A stretch of 64,000 nt of DNA from Streptomyces sp. WM4235 (GCF_001279725.1 NZ_LGDE01000204.1:1-64000); one strand, 5' to 3'. Positions 20,674-29,305 are shown, counted from the stretch's first letter. Program-made: numbers and translations. The notes: a model not told the origin generated them from the sequence alone.

Positions 20674-22638
20674 GTGACGGATTTCGTCGGGCGGCGGCGT
20701 GAGCTCAAGGAGCTGCGCGAGGACATCGCACGGACCGGGCTCGACACCCTCTCGGGGCGCAAGGCGAAGGCGCCCCGCGCGAGGGTCCTGCTCGTCGCGG
20801 GCCGCCCTGGTTCGGGACGGACGGCGCTGGCCGAGGCCTTCGTCCGCGAGGTGCGCGACGACTACCCCGACGGGGTCGTGAAGGTGCGGCTCACCACCCC
20901 CGGCGGGGAGACCGTCGCCACCGAACGGGCCGTCAGGACCCTGTTGGAGGGCCTCGGTCACTCCACCCCGCCCGGGGCCGGCGAGGACGACCTCAGCTCC
21001 GAACTGCGCACCGCGCTGACCGGGCGGCGGGTCATCCTGCTCGTCGACGACGCCGCCGACCCGCACCAGGTCGACGCCCTGTTGCCGGACACCCCCGAGT
21101 GCCTGGTCGTGGTGACCGCCGAGGGGCCGCTCACCGGGATCCCGGACGTCCGCCCCTGCACCCTCGGAGGCCTGGACACCCCCTCCGCCGTCCAGATGCT
21201 CGGGCGCGGCATCGGGGACACCCGGATCACCGTGGACCCGCGCGCCGCCGAGACCCTCGCCGAGGAGTGCGGTGGCCAGCCCGCCGCGCTCGCCCTGGTC
21301 GGCGGCTGGCTCGCCGCCCACCCGAAGGCCGCCGTGGCCGACGTGGCCAAGCAGCTCCACGACATGCCGCCCGGCACCAGCGGGCCGCTGGCCCGCTCCT
21401 TCCGGCTCGTCTACGAATCGCTGCCGCAGCCCGCTCAGCGGACCCTGCGGCTGCTTCCGCTCGCGCCCGCCGGGTTCATCGACGCGCACACCGCCTCCGC
21501 CCTGGCCGGCTGCTCCGTGGCCGCCGCCCAGTCCACCCTGGAGGACTTCGCCGGGCTGGGTCTCGTCCGGCACGCCTCCGACGGTCTGTTCCTGTTGCCC
21601 GGCTGCCTCGCGCCCCTGCTCCAGGCACTGTTGGAGGCCAAGGAGCGACCGGCCGAGGTGCAGCTGGCCCGGGCTCGGATGCTGGAGCGGACCGTACGAC
21701 TGCTCACCTCCTGCCGGGCCATGGCCGAGGAGGACGAGGAGCTCGTGCGGGAGCGGCTGGACGGGTTGCCCCGCGCCCTCCGCTTCGCCGACCGGCGGGC
21801 CGCCGCCGGCTGGCTGGACACCCGGCTGCCCGCCCTGTCCGCGTCGGCCGCCCTGGCGGTGGCCGACGGCGACCTGGACACCCTGGCCCGCCGGTTGATC
21901 TCGGCCCTCGTACGGGCCCTCGCGGAGCACCGCGGGACCGAGGCGGCGGCCCCCGAGCTGTACGGGCTGCACCGCCTGGTCCTGGACGTCGCCGAGCGGC
22001 GCGACCTGTACCGGGAGCAGGCCGCCGCACTGCTGAACCTGGCCGACCTGGACGCCGAGACGGGCCGCACCCATGAGGCGCTGGAGCGCTACCGGGCGGC
22101 CCTGGTCGCGGGAAAGGCCGCGAACGATCCGTACGCGACGGGCCGCGCGATGGAATCCGTAGGCGGCGCGTACCAGGAGCTGGCGGACTGGTACCGGGCC
22201 TCCGACTGGTTCGGCCGGGCCCTGACCCAGGCGCTCGCCCGGGGCGAGCGCGCGGACGAGGCCAGGCTGTACGGCCGGCTCGGCAACGTGCACACGTACG
22301 CGGGCCGCTACGGGGAGGCGCTGCGCAGTTGGCGGGCCGCCGCCGCCGGCTACCGCCGGCTGGCCGATGTCCCGGGCCAGGCAAAGGCGTTGAGCGAGAT
22401 GGCCCGGATCCAGGAGTACGCCGGACGGCCCGAGGAGTCCCTGCACACCTGCCGCGAGGCGATCGAGTTGGCGCGCAGGGCCGGGGACCTGCGCCTTCAG
22501 GCCGCGTTGCAGGTGCGGCTGGCCGACACGCTCGACAGGCTGGGCGACCCCGCGGCTGCCAGGCTGCACCGGTCCGCAGCCGACAGATTGCTGGGAGATG
22601 ACCCTGCCGCCTGCGAAATCCGTAGTGATTCCGACTGA
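20674..22638 (+). CDS. STAND-type NTPase with C-terminal TPR repeats
   Basis: The product is 654 aa from GTG 20674 with GGGAGAGGAG upstream. The N-terminal FVGRRRELKELRED is the classic AAA/STAND lead-in. The P-loop is AGRPGSGRTALAEAF near residue 48, with Arg where Lys is normal. Walker B is RRVILLVDDAADPHQ. A winged-helix-like region (LPQPAQRTLRLLPLAPAGF) is followed by helical TPRs from residue ~440 (NLADLDAETGRTHEALERYRAAL and two to three more). Such proteins act as ligand-triggered switches, for example AfsR/NB-ARC-like. No DNA-binding domain is obvious. The role is unknown. Confidence 0.8.
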   Translation: MTDFVGRRRELKELREDIARTGLDTLSGRKAKAPRARVLLVAGRPGSGRTALAEAFVREVRDDYPDGVVKVRLTTPGGETVATERAVRTLLEGLGHSTPPGAGEDDLSSELRTALTGRRVILLVDDAADPHQVDALLPDTPECLVVVTAEGPLTGIPDVRPCTLGGLDTPSAVQMLGRGIGDTRITVDPRAAETLAEECGGQPAALALVGGWLAAHPKAAVADVAKQLHDMPPGTSGPLARSFRLVYESLPQPAQRTLRLLPLAPAGFIDAHTASALAGCSVAAAQSTLEDFAGLGLVRHASDGLFLLPGCLAPLLQALLEAKERPAEVQLARARMLERTVRLLTSCRAMAEEDEELVRERLDGLPRALRFADRRAAAGWLDTRLPALSASAALAVADGDLDTLARRLISALVRALAEHRGTEAAAPELYGLHRLVLDVAERRDLYREQAAALLNLADLDAETGRTHEALERYRAALVAGKAANDPYATGRAMESVGGAYQELADWYRASDWFGRALTQALARGERADEARLYGRLGNVHTYAGRYGEALRSWRAAAAGYRRLADVPGQAKALSEMARIQEYAGRPEESLHTCREAIELARRAGDLRLQAALQVRLADTLDRLGDPAAARLHRSAADRLLGDDPAACEIRSDSD

Positions 22639-22690
22639 GATTATTTGTTTGCAAGGCTAGACAGCGACTCATCCTTCATTAGACTGGCTC

Positions 22691-22710
22691 CACCACGTCA
22701 TCTCGTGGTG
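22691..22710. promoter_or_regulatory. inverted repeat upstream of ald
   Basis: CACCACG-TCATCT-CGTGGTG is a perfect 7-bp palindrome, 80 nt before the ald start. It may be an operator for a regulator such as an Lrp-type protein, or the terminator of the upstream gene. Confidence 0.35.
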
Positions 22711-22790
22711 CATCCCGTTGCGCGTTCTTGTGAGCGGGTATGTATGGAAGTGACCCGAAAAATCCCCTGAGCCAAGGACCGTGATCGACG

Positions 22791-23906
22791 ATGAAGGTCG
22801 GCATCCCCCGCGAGGTCAAGAACAACGAGTTCCGGGTCGCCATCACGCCCGCCGGCGTGCATGAGCTGGTCCGCAACGGCCACCAGGTCTTCGTCGAGCA
22901 GAACGCCGGTGTCGGCTCCTCGATCACGGACGCGGAGTACGTCTCCGCCGGCGCCGAGATCCTCGGCACCGCCGACGAGGTCTGGGCGACCGCGGACCTC
23001 CTGCTGAAGGTCAAGGAGCCGATCGCGGAGGAGTACCACCGCCTCCGCAAGGACCAGACCCTCTTCACCTACCTGCACCTGGCGGCCTCCCGCGAGTGCA
23101 CGGACGCCCTCCTGGAGTCCGGCACCACCGCCATCGCGTACGAGACGGTCGAGCTCGCCAACCGCGCGCTCCCGCTGCTCGCCCCGATGTCCGAGGTCGC
23201 GGGCCGACTGGCCCCGCAGGTCGGCGCCTACCACCTGATGCGCTCGGCCGGCGGCCGCGGCGTCCTGCCCGGCGGCGTCCCCGGCACCCACGCCGGCGAG
23301 TGCGTGGTCATCGGCGGCGGCGTCTCCGGCTGGAACGCGGCTCAGATCGCCATCGGCATGGGCTTCCACGTGACCCTGCTCGACAAGGACATCAACAAGC
23401 TCCGCGAGGCCGACAAGATCTTCGGTACGAAGATCAAGACGATCGTCTCCAACGCCTTCGAGCTGGAGAAGGCCGTCACCGAGGCCGACCTGGTCATCGG
23501 CGCGGTGCTGATCCCGGGTGCGAAGGCCCCGAAGCTGGTCACCAACGAGCTCGTCGCCAAGATGAAGCCCGGAAGTGTCCTTGTCGACATCGCGATCGAC
23601 CAGGGCGGCTGCTTCGAGGACTCCCGTCCGACCACCCACGCCGAGCCGACCTTCCAGGTCCACAACTCGGTCTTCTACTGCGTCGCCAACATGCCGGGCG
23701 CGGTTCCGAACACCTCCACCTACGCCCTGACGAACGCGACCCTGCCGTACATCGTGCAGCTCGCGAACCTCGGCTGGGCCGAGGCGCTGCGCCGCGACGC
23801 GGCCCTCGGTCTGGGCCTCAACACCCATGACGGGCAGGTCGTTTACGGCCCCGTCGCCGAGGCCCACGGTCTCCCGACGCTCCCGCTGAGCACGCTGCTC
23901 GGCTGA
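22791..23906 (+). CDS. ald: alanine dehydrogenase
   Basis: The product is 371 aa from ATG 22791 (MKVGIPREVKNNEFRVA), the exact Ald N-terminus and length. The catalytic Lys is in LLKVKEP, and His/Asp residues lie in YLHLAASRE and IDQGGC. The Rossmann loop VVIGGGVSGWNAAQIAIGMG binds NAD. It catalyses reversible oxidative deamination of L-alanine to pyruvate and ammonia. It is monocistronic, with an operator-like palindrome upstream and a strong terminator downstream. Confidence 0.97.
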   Translation: MKVGIPREVKNNEFRVAITPAGVHELVRNGHQVFVEQNAGVGSSITDAEYVSAGAEILGTADEVWATADLLLKVKEPIAEEYHRLRKDQTLFTYLHLAASRECTDALLESGTTAIAYETVELANRALPLLAPMSEVAGRLAPQVGAYHLMRSAGGRGVLPGGVPGTHAGECVVIGGGVSGWNAAQIAIGMGFHVTLLDKDINKLREADKIFGTKIKTIVSNAFELEKAVTEADLVIGAVLIPGAKAPKLVTNELVAKMKPGSVLVDIAIDQGGCFEDSRPTTHAEPTFQVHNSVFYCVANMPGAVPNTSTYALTNATLPYIVQLANLGWAEALRRDAALGLGLNTHDGQVVYGPVAEAHGLPTLPLSTLLG

Positions 23907-23937
23907 ACCGTCAACGACTGACGTCAATCTCACGTAT

Positions 23938-23969
23938 CCGGCCGGACCTTGCTCGCGAGGTCCGGCCGG
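23938..23969 (+). terminator. ald terminator
   Basis: CCGGCCGGACCT with AGGTCCGGCCGG, a perfect 12-bp stem and 8-nt loop, followed by CGCGTTTT. Confidence 0.8.
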
Positions 23970-24127
23970 ACGCGTTTTCGGGGCGCGCGTCGAGGGCGCT
24001 CAACTCGCCTCGAACGTAACCCTTTAACCCTTTCGCACACCTGCGAAACTTCGCGGCGACAGCTCGTACGCCCTTGACAGAGTGGTGTTCGGTTGCCGAC
24101 ACAACGCGTCGGGTCCGGTGGATTGTG

Positions 24128-24157
24128 TTGCCGCTGGGCGGTGACACGCCATAGAGT
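24128..24157 (+). promoter_or_regulatory. putative vegetative promoter of the parA-scp operon
   Basis: TTGCCG (24128-24133), an 18-nt spacer and TAGAGT (24152-24157). Both hexamers fit HrdB-type promoters. Confidence 0.5.
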
Positions 24158-24232
24158 CGCCAACCGTCGGCATGGTGCCACGCTGACCTATCGATAAGTG
24201 TCCTGGTCACGTCCGAGGAGGTAAGACGACTT

Positions 24233-25393
24233 GTGAATGAGTCGACATTTGCTCCTGGGGGTGGTCGAGCAGGAATGCCTGCGCGGGGCCAGGGCCCTGC
24301 CGGAATCGAAGCTGTCGGCTCCGTCGCAGTCCGCACCTTCGCAAACCACCAGCACATGACGACGCCCCGAAACAGCATGGACGGCCTAGACGTGAACTCC
24401 AGGGCCGGCGACCTGAGCGGCGAAAAGCCCGTGGGTTTCGCCGACTACGAAAACGTGCCCGAAGGGCACTTCTACGACCCCGACGCGGAGTACGAGCCCG
24501 ATCCCGAGTACGCGGCCACTCTCGCCCCCGACGCTGCCCGTCAGCGCCGTGAGCGGATCGGCCCGACCGGACGGCCGCTGCCGTACTTCCCGATCCCCGG
24601 GCCACTGACCGACCACGGTCCGGCGAAGATCATCGCGATGTGCAACCAGAAGGGCGGCGTGGGAAAGACCACGTCGACCATCAACCTGGGTGCCGCGCTC
24701 GCCGAGTACGGGCGCCGCGTGCTGCTCGTCGACTTCGACCCCCAGGGCGCGCTGTCCGTGGGTCTCGGCGTGAACCCGATGGAACTCGACCTGACGGTCT
24801 ACAACCTGCTCATGGAGCGGGGCATGTCGGCCGACGAGGTGCTGCTGAAGACGGCGGTCCCCAACATGGACCTGCTGCCGAGCAACATCGACCTGTCCGC
24901 CGCCGAGGTGCAGCTGGTCAGCGAGGTCGCGCGCGAGTCCACCCTGCAGCGGGCCCTCAAGCCCCTGATGGCCGACTACGACTACATCGTGATCGACTGT
25001 CAGCCCTCGCTCGGTCTGCTGACCGTGAACGCCCTGACGGCGGCTCACAAGGTGATCGTCCCCCTGGAGTGCGAGTTCTTCGCGCTGCGCGGTGTGGCGC
25101 TGCTGACCGAGACCATCGAGAAGGTGCAGGAGCGGCTCAACCCGGAGCTGGAACTCGACGGCATCCTCGCCACGATGTACGACTCCCGGACGGTGCACAG
25201 CCGTGAGGTGCTGGCGCGCGTCGTCGAGGCATTCGACGACCACGTCTACCACACGGTCATCGGCCGGACGGTGCGCTTCCCGGAGACCACGGTCGCCGGT
25301 GAACCGATCACCACGTACGCCTCCAACTCCGTGGGCGCCGCCGCCTACCGCCAGCTGGCCAGGGAGGTGCTCGCCCGGTGTCCCGCCGAGTGA
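24233..25393 (+). CDS. parA: ParA/Soj-family chromosome-partitioning ATPase
   Basis: The product is 386 aa from GTG 24233, with SD AGGAGG 11 nt upstream. A ~135-residue acidic/low-complexity N-terminal extension (FADYENVPEGHFYDPDAEYE) precedes the ATPase core. The deviant Walker A is CNQKGGVGKTTSTINLG with the signature Lys. Walker A' is LLVDFDPQG and Walker B is YIVIDCQPSLGLLT. The C-terminal FPETTVAGEPITTYASNS is typical of Soj. It is not next to a parB or oriC. Instead it overlaps a small ribbon-helix-helix-like gene and heads scpA-scpB, so it is the second chromosomal ParA-like protein rather than the oriC ParA. Confidence 0.88.
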   Translation: MNESTFAPGGGRAGMPARGQGPAGIEAVGSVAVRTFANHQHMTTPRNSMDGLDVNSRAGDLSGEKPVGFADYENVPEGHFYDPDAEYEPDPEYAATLAPDAARQRRERIGPTGRPLPYFPIPGPLTDHGPAKIIAMCNQKGGVGKTTSTINLGAALAEYGRRVLLVDFDPQGALSVGLGVNPMELDLTVYNLLMERGMSADEVLLKTAVPNMDLLPSNIDLSAAEVQLVSEVARESTLQRALKPLMADYDYIVIDCQPSLGLLTVNALTAAHKVIVPLECEFFALRGVALLTETIEKVQERLNPELELDGILATMYDSRTVHSREVLARVVEAFDDHVYHTVIGRTVRFPETTVAGEPITTYASNSVGAAAYRQLAREVLARCPAE

Positions 25394-25884
25394 GTCTGCC
25401 CGGAGCCGACGAACTGTTCCGTACGACCGGGGGGATGGCACTGCAGTCGTCCTCGCCGCGGCGGGGCGTCGAGGAGTCCGCGGGCGGCTCGGCGCAGTCG
25501 GAACACTCGGCGAACCCGGCGGAGGGCACGACGGAGGGGCGCGGCCGGGAAACCGGCGAACCGGCGGTGGGCGCGCAGCGCAGGCCGCAGGAAGGTTCTG
25601 CCACCACCGCCGCCGGGGCGTCCGCGCCCCGGCGCGGCAAGGGGCAGGGCCGGGGCGCGAACCGGCGGCCGAGCGGGCGCGAGCGGCACGACGAGAAGAT
25701 CACGGTCTACGTCTCCGCGGAGGAGCTCATGGACCTGGAGCACGCGCGCCTGGTGCTGCGCGGGGAGCACGGCCTCGCCGTGGACCGCGGCCGCATCGTC
25801 CGCGAGGCGGTCGCCGTGGTCCTCGCGGACCTGGAGTCCCGGGGCGACGCGAGCATCCTCGTACGAAGACTGCGCGGGCGCTGA
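25378..25884 (+). CDS. ParA-linked small protein with C-terminal ribbon-helix-helix-like domain
   Basis: The product is 168 aa. Starting at GTG 25378 (SD GGGAGG) gives a 16-nt overlap with parA; GTG 25390 (GTGA overlap) is the alternative. Residues 1-20 (SLPGADELFRTTGGM) look conserved. Residues ~20-105 are disordered, rich in Arg/Gly/Ser/Glu. The last 65 residues predict one strand (EKITVYVS), then two helices (AEELMDLEHARLVLRG and RGRIVREAVAVVLADLES), the ribbon-helix-helix order. By analogy with ParF-ParG, it may be the DNA-binding or ATPase-stimulating partner of this ParA. That role is inferred. Confidence 0.7.
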   Translation: MSRRVSLPGADELFRTTGGMALQSSSPRRGVEESAGGSAQSEHSANPAEGTTEGRGRETGEPAVGAQRRPQEGSATTAAGASAPRRGKGQGRGANRRPSGRERHDEKITVYVSAEELMDLEHARLVLRGEHGLAVDRGRIVREAVAVVLADLESRGDASILVRRLRGR

Positions 25885-25986
25885 CCGGCGCCTGACGCCA
25901 GGGCGAGGGCCGGCCCGCTAACGTCGCCTCGGCGGCACCGTCGTGCCGGCCCGTCCGTACCGCCCTCGCACCACCCTGGACCTCGA

Positions 25987-27135
25987 TTGCGCCCTCCCGC
26001 CGAACCCGACCCACCCGCCCGCCGCCGGCTGGGCCGCGGCCCGGGCGCCCCCGACGCGGGGGAACAGGGGCCGGGAGGGCGGGAGCCGGCCCCCGTACCG
26101 CCGGAGACGCCGCCCCTCCCGTCCGAGACGCCGGCCCGGATCCCGTCCGAGACGCCGGCCCGGACCCCGTCCGAAGCGCCGGCGCGGATGCCCTCCGAGA
26201 CGCCCACAGGGCTCCCGGAGGCCCCCGAAGCCCCCTCGATGGCCCAGGAGGCCCCCGAGGTCGCAGAGGCGCCCACGGGGCCTCCTGGGGCCCTCCGGGG
26301 GGTGGGTGAGGTTCCCGTCGGCGCGCCCGCCGACACCGGGGACGGGCGGTTCACGCTCCGGCTGGCGAACTTCGAGGGCCCCTTCGACCTGCTGCTCCAG
26401 TTGATCTCGCGGCACAAACTCGATGTGACCGAGGTCGCGCTGTCCCGGGTCACCGACGAGTTCATGGCGCACATCCGGGCCATGGGACCCGACTGGGACC
26501 TCGACCAGACCACCGAGTTCCTCGTCGTGGCCGCCACCCTCCTCGACCTGAAGGCCGCCCGGCTGCTGCCCGCCGCCGAGGTGGAGGACGAGGCCGACCT
26601 GGCGCTGTTGGAAGCACGGGACCTGCTCTTCGCCCGGCTCCTCCAGTACCGGGCGTACAAGCGGATCGCGGAGATCTTCGAGCACCGGGCCGAGGACGAG
26701 GGCCTGCGGTACCCGCGCACCGTCGGACTGGAGCCGCACATCGCGGAACTGCTGCCCGACGTGGTGATCAGCATCGGCGCGGAGGGGTTCGCCCGGCTGG
26801 CCGTGCAGGCCATGCGGCCCAGGGCGGCGCCCCAGGTCTACGTGGACCACATCCACGCCCCGCTCGTCAGCGTCCGCGAACAGGCCGCCCTGGTCGTCGC
26901 GCTGCTCAAGGCCCGCGGGGAGGCCACCTTCGCGGAACTCACGCAGGACGCCCCGGACACCCTGACCGTCGTGGCGCGCTTCCTGGCCCTGCTGGAGCTG
27001 TACCGGGAGAAGGCCGTGGTCCTCGACCAGGAGGAGGCCCTGCGCACGCTCACCGTGCGCTGGAGCGGCGGGGACGGCGACGGGATGCCGACGGTGACGG
27101 ACGAGTTCGATCAGATCGTGGAGGCCAAGGAATGA
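25987..27135 (+). CDS. scpA: segregation and condensation protein A
   Basis: The product is 382 aa from TTG 25987, the first possible start after the upstream in-frame stop. RRRLGRGPGAPD right after it resembles other streptomycete ScpA N-termini. Residues ~45-85 are four 8-aa PSETPARx repeats. The ScpA core starts near residue 118 (FTLRLANFEGPFDLLLQLI) and includes DLDQTTEFLVVAATLLDLKAARLLP and the winged-helix end TLTVVARFLALLELYREKAV. This kleisin bridges the SMC heads. It overlaps scpB by 4 nt. The start is uncertain because the N-terminus is disordered. Confidence 0.9.
   Translation: MRPPAEPDPPARRRLGRGPGAPDAGEQGPGGREPAPVPPETPPLPSETPARIPSETPARTPSEAPARMPSETPTGLPEAPEAPSMAQEAPEVAEAPTGPPGALRGVGEVPVGAPADTGDGRFTLRLANFEGPFDLLLQLISRHKLDVTEVALSRVTDEFMAHIRAMGPDWDLDQTTEFLVVAATLLDLKAARLLPAAEVEDEADLALLEARDLLFARLLQYRAYKRIAEIFEHRAEDEGLRYPRTVGLEPHIAELLPDVVISIGAEGFARLAVQAMRPRAAPQVYVDHIHAPLVSVREQAALVVALLKARGEATFAELTQDAPDTLTVVARFLALLELYREKAVVLDQEEALRTLTVRWSGGDGDGMPTVTDEFDQIVEAKE
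26119..26214 (+). repeat. four 24-bp tandem repeats in scpA
   Basis: Four in-frame 24-nt units, each starting CCG/CCC TCC GA, encode PSETPARI, PSETPART, PSEAPARM and PSETPTGL. A degenerate fifth unit may precede them. Confidence 0.85.
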
Positions 27136-27761
27136 CCGAGCCGGCGGAGCTCGCCCTCAAGGGCGCCCTGGAGGCCGTCCTCATGGTCATCGACGAACCC
27201 GCGACCGAGGAACACCTCGCCAAGGTGTTGGACCGGACCCCGCGCGAGGTCGCCGTCGCCCTGCGGGAACTGGCCGACGAGTACACCGCCCAGGAACGGG
27301 GTTTCGAGCTGCGCCCGGTCGCCGGCGGGTGGCGGTTCTACAGTCGCGCGGCCTTCGCGACGGCGGTGGAGGCCTTCGTCCTGGACGGCCGGCAGGCCCG
27401 GCTCACCCAGGCGGCACTGGAGACCCTCGCGGTCGTCGCGTACCGCCAGCCGGTCAGCCGATCAAGGGTCTCGGCGGTCCGCGGAGTCAACTGCGACGGG
27501 GTCATGCGGACCCTCCTGCAGCGGGGTCTGGTGGCCGAGGCGGGGACGGAACCCGAAACAGGTGCGATCCTGTACAGGACGACGAACTACTTTCTGGAGC
27601 GGATGGGCCTGCGTGGCCTGGACGAGCTTCCGGAGCTCGCGCCCTTCCTCCCCGAGGCGGACGCGATCGAAGCCGAGACGCAAGAGGGTGTTCCGTCGTT
27701 CGATCCGGACGCACCTGATGCACCGGACTACTTTGAAGACGACAAGACGACGGAACTTTGA
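27132..27761 (+). CDS. scpB: segregation and condensation protein B
   Basis: The product is 209 aa from ATG 27132 (ATGA overlap with scpA). Two winged-helix domains: LALKGALEAVLMVIDEPATEEHLAKVL at the start and RLTQAALETLAVVAYRQPVSRSRVSAVRGVNCDGVMRTLL in the middle, both diagnostic. The C-terminal ~35 residues are acidic (EAETQEGVPSFDPDAPDAP). It dimerises and binds ScpA in the SMC condensin. Its stop overlaps the rluB start (TGATG). Confidence 0.95.
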   Translation: MTEPAELALKGALEAVLMVIDEPATEEHLAKVLDRTPREVAVALRELADEYTAQERGFELRPVAGGWRFYSRAAFATAVEAFVLDGRQARLTQAALETLAVVAYRQPVSRSRVSAVRGVNCDGVMRTLLQRGLVAEAGTEPETGAILYRTTNYFLERMGLRGLDELPELAPFLPEADAIEAETQEGVPSFDPDAPDAPDYFEDDKTTEL

Positions 27762-29179
27762 TGCGAAGCAGTAACGGCAACGGTGGCGGCAACAGGAACA
27801 GCGGCGGCGGCGGTGGCGGCGGGCGTGGTAACGACCGCGGCGGCTCCTCCTCCGGCGGCGGTGGCTACCGCGGTGGCGGCTCCGGCGGTGGCAGCGGCTC
27901 CGGCGGCGGCTCCCGCGGCGGCTCCTCCGGCGGTTCGTCCGGCGGTGGCGGTGGCTACCGGGGTGGCGGCTCCGGCGGTTCGTCCGGCGGCTCCGGCGGT
28001 GGCGGCGGCTACCGAGGCGGCGGCTCGGGCGGCTCCTCCGGTGGCGGCGGCTACCGAGGCGGCGGCTCCGGTGCGGGCGCCTCGCGCGACCGTGACCGCG
28101 ACCAGGCCCCCCAGCGTCCCCGCAACCCCCGCCCCGAGGAGCGTCGCTACGACGTGGGCCCCGAGGGTGAGCGCAACGGCCGAGGCGGCGCCAAGGCGGG
28201 CGGCGGCGGTGCCCGCGGCGCGGCCGACGGCAACCGCGGTGGTGCTCGCGGCGACTCCGCGCGAGGTGGCGCCAAGGGCGGCCCCCGTACCTCCCGGACC
28301 CCCGGCATCGGTGGAGCCGGCGGCCCGCGCAGCGGCCCCGGCAGCCGCAGCGGCCAGTCGCGCCCCCGCGAGCTGGACGCGCGGATCGAGGAGCGCGTGC
28401 GCGACCGGTACGCCGACAAGCCCGTGATCAAGACCCCGAAGACCTTCCCGGGTGCCGAGGAGGAGGGGGAGCGTCTGCAGAAGGTGCTCGCCCGCGCCGG
28501 CATGGGTTCGCGCCGTGCGTGCGAGGAGCTCATCGAGCAGGCCCGCGTCGAGGTCAACGGCGAGATCGTGCTGGAGCAGGGCAAGCGCGTTCAGCCGAAG
28601 GACGAGATCAAGGTGGACGGCCTGACCGTCGCCACCCAGTCGTACCTGTTCTTCGCGCTGAACAAGCCGGCCGGCGTCGTCTCCACCATGGAGGACCCCG
28701 ACGGCCGCCAGTGCCTCGGCGACTACGTCACCAACCGTGAGACCCGTCTCTTCCACGTCGGTCGGCTCGACACCGAGACCGAGGGCATCATCCTGCTCAC
28801 CAACCACGGCGAGCTGGCCCACCGTCTGACGCACCCGAAGTACGGCGTGAAGAAGACCTACGTCGCGGCCATCACCGGCCCGCTGCCCCGCGAGATCGGC
28901 AAGCGCCTCAAGGACGGCATCGAGCTGGAGGACGGCTACGCCCGCGCCGACCACTTCCGCGTCCTCGACCAGCTCGGCAAGAACTACCTGGTCGAGGTGA
29001 CCCTCCACGAGGGCCGCAAGCACATCGTCCGCCGCATGATGGCGGAGGCCGGCTTCCCCGTCGAGAAGCTCGTCCGGACCTCCTTCGGCCCGATCGAACT
29101 CGGTGACCAGAAGTCCGGCTGGCTGCGCCGCCTGACCAACACCGAGGTCGGCATGCTCATGCGCGAGGTCGGTCTGTAG
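27761..29179 (+). CDS. rluB: RluB-type 23S rRNA pseudouridine synthase with Gly-rich N-terminus
   Basis: The product is 472 aa from ATG 27761. Residues 1-~200 are almost only Gly/Ser/Arg, with repeated GGYRGGGSGG blocks, and are far longer than in E. coli RluB. An S4 domain follows (LQKVLARAGMGSRRACEELI, near residue 240), then the RsuA/RluB catalytic domain. It has the catalytic Asp in HVGRLDTETEGIILLTN and the C-terminal HEGRKHIVRRMM. It modifies a uridine of 23S rRNA helix 89-90. It is the last gene of the parA-scp operon and is followed by a strong intrinsic terminator. Confidence 0.93.
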   Translation: MRSSNGNGGGNRNSGGGGGGGRGNDRGGSSSGGGGYRGGGSGGGSGSGGGSRGGSSGGSSGGGGGYRGGGSGGSSGGSGGGGGYRGGGSGGSSGGGGYRGGGSGAGASRDRDRDQAPQRPRNPRPEERRYDVGPEGERNGRGGAKAGGGGARGAADGNRGGARGDSARGGAKGGPRTSRTPGIGGAGGPRSGPGSRSGQSRPRELDARIEERVRDRYADKPVIKTPKTFPGAEEEGERLQKVLARAGMGSRRACEELIEQARVEVNGEIVLEQGKRVQPKDEIKVDGLTVATQSYLFFALNKPAGVVSTMEDPDGRQCLGDYVTNRETRLFHVGRLDTETEGIILLTNHGELAHRLTHPKYGVKKTYVAAITGPLPREIGKRLKDGIELEDGYARADHFRVLDQLGKNYLVEVTLHEGRKHIVRRMMAEAGFPVEKLVRTSFGPIELGDQKSGWLRRLTNTEVGMLMREVGL

Positions 29180-29237
29180 GACCCTCGCGAGGGGTCACCC
29201 GACCCCTCGCACGACCGCGCCCCGTCCGTCGGGGCCG

Positions 29238-29275
29238 AAAAGCCCGCGGTGCCCTTCGGCACCGCGGGCTTTTTG
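29238..29275 (+). terminator. strong intrinsic terminator after rluB
   Basis: A 13-bp GC stem (29241-29253 with 29258-29270) with tetraloop CTTC, flanked by AAA and TTTT. It is the best classical Rho-independent terminator in the window. Confidence 0.93.
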
Positions 29276-29276
29276 C

Positions 29277-29305
29277 TTGCCCGCACGCCCGATCATGTTT
29301 ATAGT
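29277..29305 (+). promoter_or_regulatory. promoter of the NAD salvage operon
   Basis: TTGCCC (29277-29282), a 17-nt spacer and TATAGT (29300-29305). The -10 lies inside the left arm of the palindromic operator. Confidence 0.65.

Larger units (their letters stand above)
23907..24232. other. ald-parA intergenic region
   Basis: This 326-bp stretch holds the ald terminator (23938-23969), a TTGACA at 24074-24079 without a good partner -10, and the better promoter TTGCCG-N18-TAGAGT (24128-24157). The parA SD is AGGAGG at 24216-24221. No gene is supported. Confidence 0.6.

Noticed and set aside
24074..24100. TTGACA as the main parA promoter
   Set aside because: No TANNNT-like -10 lies at 16-19 nt; TTGCCG-N18-TAGAGT downstream is better.
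25943..26404. Arg/Pro-rich 153-codon frame overlapping the scpA start
   Set aside because: It is a frame-shifted shadow of the ScpA N-terminal repeats.
27780..28080. CRISPR or structural repeat array
   Set aside because: The repeats are in-frame Gly/Ser codon runs without constant-length spacers.
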